NCBI GenBank assembly: GCA_003022815.1
Contig: PXSL01000099.1
Location: 1 to 5,248, forward strand
Length of the DNA: 5,248 nt
Source: Halobacteriales archaeon SW_5_68_122
GTDB taxonomy: Archaea > Halobacteriota > Halobacteria > Halobacteriales > Haloarculaceae
Direction of reading: 5' to 3'
The translations under genes were made by a program, and so were the position numbers. The notes under the pieces were generated by a model. It made no database searches. It was given only the letters and a program-made list of their open reading frames with translations, and was not told where the DNA came from. Below, piece after piece: positions 1 through 4,823 of the stretch; within the stretch, counting starts at the first letter, position 1; every line of letters starts with the position of its first letter.

Positions 1-84
1 GGGCGTGGTCTGACGGCCTGAGCGTCCCATGGTCCGGGCACGACAGTCGGGAATGCAGGCGACCGACGAGCGCGCTCACCGGCC

Positions 85-204
85 GTATTTAGTTACGCGA
101 GCGCCGGCTGGTCAGCCGGCGTCGGGTGGGAACTCGAACGGGAGGGGGCGTTCGGAAGCGCCGTCATCACCGCCCAAGTGCGCTGCTTCCTCGTAACTAA
201 ACAC
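85..204. promoter_or_regulatory. Inverted pair of TATA-like motifs, possible divergent promoters
   Basis: The 13-mer at 85-97 (GTATTTAGTTACG) and the one at 192-204 (CGTAACTAAACAC) are inverted copies matching at 12 of 13 positions, about 94 bp apart. Read outward, each gives TAACTAAAyAC, an AT-rich block in GC-rich DNA. The right copy lies about 55 nt before the DUF547 ATG at 255, so an archaeal start site 25-27 nt past the box would leave a leader of roughly 30 nt. The left copy would drive leftward transcription towards base 1. The inverted match is seen directly; the promoter role is inferred. Confidence 0.35.
102..121. repeat. Perfect 9-bp hairpin with 2-nt loop
   Basis: CGCCGGCTG (102-110) and CAGCCGGCG (113-121) are perfect reverse complements separated by GT. 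No T-tract follows on either strand, so it does not look like a standard terminator. It sits between the two inverted TATA-like motifs and could be a regulator-binding site or a structure in a leftward transcript. GC-rich palindromes are common in such DNA, so function is uncertain. Confidence 0.4.
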
Positions 205-254
205 TACCCGCCCACCCGCGGCAGCCTTTTTTGCGAGCCGCCCGACCCGACGGC

Positions 255-983
255 ATGGCCGACGCCGCCACGGAGGAGCGCCCCGACGAGGGGTCGCCAA
301 CCGAAACCGCCGCCAACCTGCTCGTCGCCACGAAGGTCGGCGCGGACCCTGACCCCTATCGCTCGCGGCTCGCCGCCTACGACCACGGCGACCTGGCGGC
401 AATCCGAAACGACCGTCGGCGGGCGCTGGCTTTCTGGCTGAACCTCTACAACGCCGGCACGCAACTCCTCCTGGAGCGCCGCCCGGAACTGTACGAGAGC
501 CCGCTACGCTTCTTGCGGTTCTTCCGCGCAGAGGCGGTCACCGTCGCCGGGACGGGCCTCGGCCTTGACGAAATCGAGCAGGGCATCCTCCGGGGCGGCC
601 GCTCGAAGTACGGCCTCGGCTACCTCCCGCGGGTACCGCGGCGCTTCGAGCGCCGCTACGCCGTCGACTGCGACCCGCGAATCCACTTCGCGTGCAACTG
701 CGGGGCCGCGAGCTGTCCGGCCATTCGAGCCTACGAGCCTAACGGCGTCGACGACCAGCTCGACCTGGCGACCGAGGCGTATCTCGAGGAGACCGTCACG
801 TACGACCCCGGGGCCGGCGTCGCCCGGGTTCCGCGGGTGTTCCTGTGGTACCGGGGGGACTTCGGCGGCGCCGACGGTATCCGGGCGCTCCTCCGGGCGT
901 ACGACGCGATTCCGGACGGATCCGACCCGACGCTCCGGCACCGCCCGTGGGACTGGTCGAAGGCCAAAGGGAAGTTCGCGTAG
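255..983 (+). CDS. DUF547 domain-containing protein
   Basis: This 242-residue protein matches the DUF547 family, whose biochemical function is unknown. Family hallmarks appear in order: AFWLNLYNAGTQ at residues 59-70, a Leu-Asp-x-Ile-Glu-x-Gly-Ile-Leu-Arg block at 104-113, and the core DPRIHFACNCGAASCPAIRAY at 140-160, followed by a QLDLATEAYLEE-like helix at 168-179. It is acidic, and I see no signal peptide or membrane segment, so it is probably cytoplasmic. I chose the ATG at 255; an in-frame TTG at 231 would add eight residues (MRAARPDG) that look like untranslated leader. Four cysteines (139, 147, 149, 154) cluster in the core. It appears to be a single gene: the next gene on this strand lies 219 nt away and has different base composition. 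The family call is firm; the role is unknown. Confidence 0.88.
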   Translation: MADAATEERPDEGSPTETAANLLVATKVGADPDPYRSRLAAYDHGDLAAIRNDRRRALAFWLNLYNAGTQLLLERRPELYESPLRFLRFFRAEAVTVAGTGLGLDEIEQGILRGGRSKYGLGYLPRVPRRFERRYAVDCDPRIHFACNCGAASCPAIRAYEPNGVDDQLDLATEAYLEETVTYDPGAGVARVPRVFLWYRGDFGGADGIRALLRAYDAIPDGSDPTLRHRPWDWSKAKGKFA

Positions 984-1032
984 CAGTGGACGACTGATGT
1001 AGCAACGGAATTCGCAACATATCTGACTCTCG

Positions 1033-1049
1033 TCGGACGCGCCGTCCGA
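1033..1049. repeat. 7-bp hairpin downstream of DUF547
   Basis: TCGGACG (1033-1039) and CGTCCGA (1043-1049) are perfect reverse complements around a CGC loop, 50 nt past the DUF547 stop. T-rich sequence begins only about 30 nt later, so this is at best part of a loose termination region. It could equally be a remnant of the junction between GC-rich host DNA and the AT-rich spacer. Confidence 0.3.
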
Positions 1050-1172
1050 GATGTAGAGGATGAATGCCCACTTAACGATTATTCGCTTTATTAGTCTACA
1101 GAATCCTGAGCTTCTTCGTTTAGTCCACCCACTTAGAGTTCTTATCTTTCGTAGCTTTCACTACTAACACTC

Positions 1173-1178
1173 TTTACG
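1173..1178 (+). promoter_or_regulatory. Candidate TATA box of the toxin-antitoxin operon
   Basis: TTTACG is centred about 27 nt before the ATG at 1203, the spacing expected for an archaeal TATA box on a leaderless or nearly leaderless transcript. No GGAGG-like Shine-Dalgarno is present before that ATG (the last bases are CTCTCAAG), which supports a leaderless start. The match to the usual TTTAWA core is imperfect. Operator half-sites for the winged-helix protein would be expected close by, but I see no clear palindrome. Confidence 0.3.
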
Positions 1179-1202
1179 CTAGGCGTTCTACATACTCTCA
1201 AG

Positions 1203-1580
1203 ATGTCTATCGACAGAGAAACGTTCGAAAGCGCGAGTGAGGACGAACTCGCGGATCTCTCCGTCCCCGATCAGGTCCTCGGCTTCCTCGTGGCAAATGA
1301 CGAGCGTGCGTTCAAGGCCCGCGAGATCGCGTCCCAGATCAGTCTTGACGAGGGGGCAGTTAGCACGGCGCTCTCCCGATTGAAGGAGCGTGAGCTTGTC
1401 GAGCACAAGGCGACGTACTGGGCAGTGACGGACGACGAAGAACGACTCGAGGGATACAGCGGGTACGAGCGGGCGACTGCCCTCTTTAACGAACAACTCG
1501 GAGCGGAGGACGAGGATGCTTGGCGTGAGCACGCGCCCGAGAAGGCGCATCCAAGCGTCAGTACTGAGGACGACCAGTGA
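1203..1580 (+). CDS. Winged-helix (MarR-like) protein, probable antitoxin
   Basis: The 125-residue product carries a small winged helix-turn-helix: a first helix around 24-34, FKAREIASQIS at 37-47, a recognition helix EGAVSTALSRLKERELVE at 50-67, then a short wing at 68-76 ending in TYWAV. The C-terminal 50 residues are highly acidic and probably flexible (GAEDEDAWREHAPEK around 100-114). That is the usual build of an antitoxin: a DNA-binding N-terminus and a tail that masks the toxin. It immediately precedes a MazF-like gene, so I infer that it neutralises the toxin and represses its own promoter. The ATG at 1203 is the natural start, with a TATA-like element at the right distance. The winged-helix call is firm; the antitoxin role rests on context, and an ordinary MarR-type regulator remains possible. 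No Cys or metal site is visible. Confidence 0.78.
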   Translation: MSIDRETFESASEDELADLSVPDQVLGFLVANDERAFKAREIASQISLDEGAVSTALSRLKERELVEHKATYWAVTDDEERLEGYSGYERATALFNEQLGAEDEDAWREHAPEKAHPSVSTEDDQ

Positions 1581-1928
1581 GTGACACATCCCAACCGATC
1601 TTCGAACGGGGGGGATGTCGTGTACGGCGACGATCCATTCAAGGGAGAGGAAGAGGCCCGCCCGTGGCTGATTCTCTCGAATCACGAGGATCGTCCGTTC
1701 CATGGCGAGCAGTATATCGCGCTAACACTGACCACTAAATCATGGTTGGATGACCTCATTGAGATTCCTAAGGAGAGCTGGATCCGCGGTGGAATGCCGG
1801 ACGACGGCAGAATCGTCCCTTGGGGCGTTCAATCAGTCAGCCGTGACGATATCGATTTCTGGCAAGGCCGTCTTGATGCCGAGCTAGCCGATACAGCTGT
1901 CACTGCACTTGTCGACGAGCTCCAATAA
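1581..1928 (+). CDS. MazF/PemK-like endoribonuclease toxin
   Basis: The 115-residue product follows the MazF/PemK layout. First strand GDVVYGDDPFKG (11-22) is followed by EEEARPWLILSN (23-34), equivalent to the family's ...RPAVVLS block. Next come YIALTLTTKSW (45-55), WGVQSVSRDDIDFWQGRLD (81-99) and a C-terminal helix (100-115). Against my recollection of E. coli MazF, Arg27 lines up with catalytic Arg29 and Thr51 with Thr52, so the active site looks intact. Such toxins cleave mRNA at short single-stranded motifs and stop growth. Translation probably starts at GTG 1581, directly after the antitoxin TGA; the next in-frame GTG at 1620 would cut into the first strand. AT-ended codons are more frequent than in neighbouring genes (50% GC over 1681-1740), pointing to transfer. 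Cleavage specificity cannot be read from sequence. Confidence 0.82.
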   Translation: MTHPNRSSNGGDVVYGDDPFKGEEEARPWLILSNHEDRPFHGEQYIALTLTTKSWLDDLIEIPKESWIRGGMPDDGRIVPWGVQSVSRDDIDFWQGRLDAELADTAVTALVDELQ

Positions 1929-1933
1929 TGGGG

Positions 1934-2593
1934 TCAGTCCGCCGAGGGGTCGTCGGTCGACGGCCGCCGCCCAACGGCGACGTACACCGTCCCGTCGCTG
2001 TAGGCGTCGACGCTTGAACCCTCGAAGCGTGACTCGATGGCGGCGGGCACGTCGGTCGCGTGGTCCCAGTTGGTCGCGGCCCGCGACACCGGCACCACGA
2101 GCGGGTTGAGGAGTCGAAGCGGTAGCGACTGGAACGGGCGGGCGTCCAGCACGGCGAGTCGGCCGTCCAGACGGAGACAGCGGGCGGCCGTCTCCACGGC
2201 CGCGACCGGGTCCGGCATCGCAGTCAGTGACATCGAGGCGTAGACGGCGTCGAACCGGACCGATTCGACGCCGAGACGGGTGGCGTCGCCCCGGACCGCA
2301 CCGACGTTCTGCCAGCCCTCGGCGTCGATTTGCCGGGCGGCGCGCTTGACCATCCCCTCGCTGTAGTCGACGCCGACGACCCGGCCCTCCGGGCCGACGG
2401 CCTCCCGGAGCCGTCCGAGGGAGTTGCCCGGGCCACAGCCCAGTTCCAGCACCGTCTCGCCGGGCTCCAGTTCCAGAGCCTCGACGCCGCGCCGCCGGAA
2501 CGTCGACTCCCGGCCGAGGAAGGCAACGGCGTACAACAGCCGGAGCGCCCAGGGGTTGCGGCTCCACCAGTCGTACAGTCGCTGTCCGGACAC
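1934..2593 (-). CDS. Class I SAM-dependent methyltransferase
   Basis: This 219-residue protein has a Rossmann-type methyltransferase fold. Motif I VLELGCGPGN lies at 48-57 and binds S-adenosylmethionine; GVDYSEGM at 74-81 supplies the acidic residue (Asp76) expected to hold the ribose hydroxyls; RGDATRL at 101-107 and FDAVYASMSLTAMPDP at 114-129 form motifs II-III; LRLDGRLAVLD at 140-150 is the post-III strand. The N-terminal 35 residues (YDWWSRNPWALRLLYAVAF...) are aromatic and hydrophobic and could form a substrate lid. It resembles UbiE/COQ5-like small-molecule or lipid methyltransferases, but the substrate cannot be named. Start GTG 2593-2591 is preceded by a G-rich run; the stop TGA is at 1936-1934, 5 nt from the toxin stop. 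It diverges from hel308 across 83 nt. Confidence 0.85.
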   Translation of the reverse strand: MSGQRLYDWWSRNPWALRLLYAVAFLGRESTFRRRGVEALELEPGETVLELGCGPGNSLGRLREAVGPEGRVVGVDYSEGMVKRAARQIDAEGWQNVGAVRGDATRLGVESVRFDAVYASMSLTAMPDPVAAVETAARCLRLDGRLAVLDARPFQSLPLRLLNPLVVPVSRAATNWDHATDVPAAIESRFEGSSVDAYSDGTVYVAVGRRPSTDDPSAD

Positions 2594-2644
2594 TCCCCCA
2601 GCTTCGACGGCGAGCGGAATACCTCTTGGGCCGCCAACGCGACA

Positions 2645-2652
2645 GTTTAAAC
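2645..2652. promoter_or_regulatory. Palindromic TATA box GTTTAAAC between divergent genes
   Basis: GTTTAAAC is a perfect 8-bp palindrome in the 83-nt gap between the methyltransferase and hel308 starts. On the plus strand, TTTAAA is centred 28 nt before the hel308 ATG at 2677, ideal for a leaderless archaeal promoter. On the minus strand the same element would start a transcript near 2620, leaving a leader of about 27 nt before the methyltransferase GTG at 2593. It is the only AT-rich block in the gap, so it may serve both genes, with orientation set by flanking BRE sequences. Confidence 0.55.
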
Positions 2653-2676
2653 CCGACGACGCACTAGCCGCCGGTA

Positions 2677-2985
2677 ATGAATGTCGCCGACGCCTCGGGC
2701 GTGCCCTCGTGGTTCGCCGAGGACCTCCGGTCGGAGGGAATCGAGTCGCTGTACCCGCCGCAAGCCGAGGCCGTCGAGGCCGGCGTGACCAACGGCGAGA
2801 GCCTGGTCGCCTCCATCCCGACGGCCAGCGGTAAGACGCTCATCGCCCAGCTGGCGATGCTGTCGGCCGTCGACCGCGGCGGCAAGGCGCTGTACATCGT
2901 CCCGCTGCGGGCGCTGGCCAGCGAGAAGCGCTCGCCACCAGCGAGAAGGTCGACTCGCTGGTGCGCAACGGCGCGCCGTGGATAG
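2677..2985 (+). CDS. 5' fragment of hel308 (Q motif, Walker A, motif Ia)
   Basis: As it stands this frame encodes 102 residues. Genuine helicase sequence covers residues 1-85: the Q-motif-like LYPPQAEAV at 25-33, Walker A TASGKT at 49-54 for ATP binding, and motif Ia PLRALASEK at 76-84. Residues 86-102, beginning SPPARR, are out-of-frame translation after the deletion and end at TGA 2983-2985. Alone it lacks motifs II-VI and cannot be a helicase. Start ATG 2677 agrees with the upstream TATA box. Confidence 0.6.
   Translation: MNVADASGVPSWFAEDLRSEGIESLYPPQAEAVEAGVTNGESLVASIPTASGKTLIAQLAMLSAVDRGGKALYIVPLRALASEKRSPPARRSTRWCATARRG
2918..2948 (+). repeat. 11-bp direct repeat at the hel308 deletion junction
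   Basis: CCAGCGAGAAG occurs at 2918-2928 and again at 2938-2948, 20 nt apart. The copies encode the SEK of ALASEKR (motif Ia) and the SEK of ATSEKV, which in an intact gene would lie about 120 nt apart. The similarity comes from the protein, but near-identical short repeats at this spacing favour slippage or mis-assembly. Because both copies remain, simple recombination between them does not explain the deletion. Confidence 0.6.
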
Positions 2986-4823
2986 ACGACCTCGACTGCG
3001 TGGTCGCCGACGAGGTCCACCTCGTCGACGACCCCGGCCGGGGCCCGACGCTTGAGGTGACGCTGGCGAAGCTCCGCCGGGTCAACCCCAACCTCCAGGT
3101 GGTGGCGCTGTCGGCGACGGTGGGCAACGCCGGCGACGTCGCCGGGTGGCTCGACGCCGAACTGGTCGACTCGACGTGGCGGCCAATCGAACTCCGGAAG
3201 GGGGTCCACTACGGGCAGGCGCTACACTTCGGGGACGGCTCCCAGCGGGAGCTGCGGGTGCAGTCGAGCGAGAAGCCGACCGCGGCCATCGTCCGGGACA
3301 CGCTGGCCGACGGCGGCTCCACGCTGGTGTTCGTCAACTCCCGGCGGAACGCCGAGGGCGCCGCAAAGCGGCTCGCAAACACGACGAAGGGCCAACTGGA
3401 CCGCGAGGAGCGACAACGGCTGGCCGAACTGGCCGCCGAACTGCGGGACGTCTCCGACACCGAGACCAGCGAGGACCTCGCGGACTGCGTCGAGCGCGGC
3501 GCCGCCTTTCACCACGCGGGCCTGGCCAGCGAGCACCGCTCGGTCGTCGAGGACGCCTTCCGCGACCGGCTGATCAAGGTCGTGACGGCGACGCCGACGC
3601 TGGCGGCGGGCGTCAACACGCCCTCCCGGCGAGTGGTGGTCCGCGACTGGCGGCGCTACTCCGGGGAGGCCGGCGGAATGCAGCCGCTGTCGGTGCTGGA
3701 GGTCCACCAGATGATGGGCCGGGCCGGCCGGCCGGGCCGGGACCCCTACGGCGAGGCGCTACTGCTCGCCAACAGCCACGACGAACTCGACGAACTGCTG
3801 GACCGATACGTGTGGGCCGACCCGGAGCCCGTCGAGTCGAAACTGGCGCGGGAGCCGTCGATGCGGACCCACGTTCTGGCGACGGTGGCCTCCGGCTTCG
3901 CCGACTCCCGGGAAGCACTCCTGGAGTTCCTCGACCGGACGCTGTACGCCACCCAGTACCGCGACGGCGGCGGGACGGACAACCTCGAGCGGGTCGTCGA
4001 CACGACGCTCGAGTACCTCGAGCGCAACGACTTCGTCGAGCGGGGCGACCGCCTGGAGGCGACCACCCTCGGCCACACCGTCTCCCGGCTCTACCTCGAC
4101 CCGATGAGTGCCGCCGAGATAATCGACGGGCTGGAGGCGACCGCCGACCCGACGCCACTGGGGCTGTACCACCTGGTCTGCCGGACGCCCGATATGTACG
4201 AGCTGTACCTGCGCTCGGGCGACCACGAGGAGTACACCATGGAGGCCTACGAGCGCGAGTCGGAGTTCTGCGGCGAACTCCCCAGCGAGTTCGAGGAGGA
4301 GCGCTTCGAGGACTGGCTGTCGGCGCTGAAGACCGCCCGGATGCTGGAGGACTGGGCCAGCGAGACGGACGAAGACGAGATAACGGAGGCCTACGGCGTC
4401 GGCCCGGGGGACATCCGCGGGAAGGTCGACACCGCCGAGTGGCTGCTCGGCGCCGCCGAGTCGCTGGCCGGCGAACTCGACCTCGCGAGCGTGGCAGCCA
4501 TCCGCGAGGCGCGCAAGCGCGTCCAGCACGGCGTCGGCGAGGAACTCATCGACCTGGCAGGCGTCCGGGGCGTCGGCCGCAAGCGCGCCCGCCGGCTGTT
4601 CGACGCCGGCATCGAGACCCGGGCGGACCTCCGGGAGGCCGACAAGTCGGTCGTCCTCGGCGCGCTCCGGGGACGCGAGAAGACCGCCGAGAACGTCCTG
4701 GAAGCGGCGGGCCACCGGGACCCCGAGATGGACGGCGTCACGCCCGACGTCGACGCCCAACCGGACGACGCCGAGGAGGCGGTCGCCGACGGCGACGACC
4801 AGTCCAGCATCGGTGACTTCTGA
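2961..4823 (+). CDS. 3' part of hel308 (motif II to C-terminus)
   Basis: This frame is open from the deletion junction; GTG 2961 is the first usable start, giving 620 residues. It carries the Walker B/motif II DEVH at 17-20, motif III SAT at 51-53, motif IV FVNSRR at 124-129, HHAGL at 184-188, motif [10 protein letters not shown] at 211-219 and motif [12 protein letters not shown] at 250-259. The winged-helix and ratchet domains follow (about 285-515, with [11 protein letters not shown] at 402-412 typical of Hel308). Next is the helix-hairpin-helix domain, [20 protein letters not shown] at 532-551. An acidic tail ends in QSSIGDF, resembling a PCNA-interacting peptide. Without Walker A the product could not hydrolyse ATP. 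Automated annotation may report this frame as a stand-alone helicase; it is better read as the remainder of the broken gene. Confidence 0.7.
   Translation: MRNGAPWIDDLDCVVADEVHLVDDPGRGPTLEVTLAKLRRVNPNLQVVALSATVGNAGDVAGWLDAELVDSTWRPIELRKGVHYGQALHFGDGSQRELRVQSSEKPTAAIVRDTLADGGSTLVFVNSRRNAEGAAKRLANTTKGQLDREERQRLAELAAELRDVSDTETSEDLADCVERGAAFHHAGLASEHRSVVEDAFRDRLIKVVTATPTLAAGVNTPSRRVVVRDWRRYSGEAGGMQPLSVLEVHQMMGRAGRPGRDPYGEALLLANSHDELDELLDRYVWADPEPVESKLAREPSMRTHVLATVASGFADSREALLEFLDRTLYATQYRDGGGTDNLERVVDTTLEYLERNDFVERGDRLEATTLGHTVSRLYLDPMSAAEIIDGLEATADPTPLGLYHLVCRTPDMYELYLRSGDHEEYTMEAYERESEFCGELPSEFEEERFEDWLSALKTARMLEDWASETDEDEITEAYGVGPGDIRGKVDTAEWLLGAAESLAGELDLASVAAIREARKRVQHGVGEELIDLAGVRGVGRKRARRLFDAGIETRADLREADKSVVLGALRGREKTAENVLEAAGHRDPEMDGVTPDVDAQPDDAEEAVADGDDQSSIGDF

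Larger units (their letters stand above)
1..254. other. Upstream region with no assignable gene
   Basis: I find no convincing coding region here. A plus-strand frame from base 3 is open up to a TAG at 90, but its translation is rich in Ser, Arg and Trp and does not look haloarchaeal. On the minus strand, frames leaving the left edge have possible starts (GTG at 79-77, GTG at 41-39, ATG at 30-28), so the first codons of a leftward gene may lie here. Too little is visible to choose a frame. A run of six T at 227-232 sits about 25 nt before the DUF547 ATG and could belong to a promoter or end an upstream transcript. Confidence 0.4.
984..1202. other. AT-rich intergenic spacer before the toxin module
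   Basis: This 219-nt stretch separates DUF547 from the toxin-antitoxin pair and is much poorer in GC than the flanks (40% over 1081-1140 by hand count). It contains a short hairpin, T-rich tracts around 1078-1097 and 1143-1160 that could end DUF547 transcription, and a candidate TATA box near 1175. An ATG frame at 1060-1167 would give a 35-residue Leu/Ile/Arg-rich peptide unlike a haloarchaeal protein; I do not call it. I see no tRNA, IS end or integrase remnant. Confidence 0.6.
2677..4823 (+). pseudogene. Hel308 (Ski2-like) DNA helicase gene, disrupted
   Basis: Hel308 is an archaeal superfamily 2 ATP-dependent 3'-5' DNA helicase that acts at stalled or collapsed replication forks. All family motifs are present, but they fall in two frames. 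Frame 1 runs through motif Ia and ends ...LRALASEKR; the sequence then resumes in another frame at [11 protein letters not shown]. By comparison with my recollection of A. fulgidus Hel308, about 36 codons between EK and TSEK are replaced here by 8 nt (2929-2936), a net loss near 100 nt. The missing part covers the motif Ib region (the ...TGDYES... stretch). The rest, including the stop overlapping cgi121, is well preserved with no further stops, so the lesion is either very recent or an assembly error. A TATA box sits 28 nt before the ATG. Family call firm; loss of function inferred. Confidence 0.82.

Noticed and set aside
90..168. About 25-codon minus-strand frame starting GTG-ATG between the inverted 13-mers
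   Set aside because: The spacing to the right-hand TATA-like motif is tempting for a leaderless small gene, but the Pro/Ser/Ala-rich translation is what random GC-rich DNA gives.
1067..1135. Direct repeat CCCACTTA at 1067-1074 and 1128-1135
   Set aside because: An 8-bp match within about 200 nt is close to chance expectation; no further copies or target-site arrangement.
1060..1167. 35-codon plus-strand frame in the AT-rich spacer
   Set aside because: Leu/Ile/Arg-rich product with no acidic bias and no promoter at suitable distance; expected by chance in AT-rich DNA.
1188..1703. 171-codon minus-strand frame across the toxin-antitoxin pair
   Set aside because: It is hydrophobic and basic, unlike haloarchaeal proteins, and lies opposite two genes with clear domain matches.
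3146..4816. 556-codon plus-strand frame overlapping hel308
   Set aside because: The translation is an Arg/Gly/Pro/Ala-rich string without domains, a shifted reading of the helicase.
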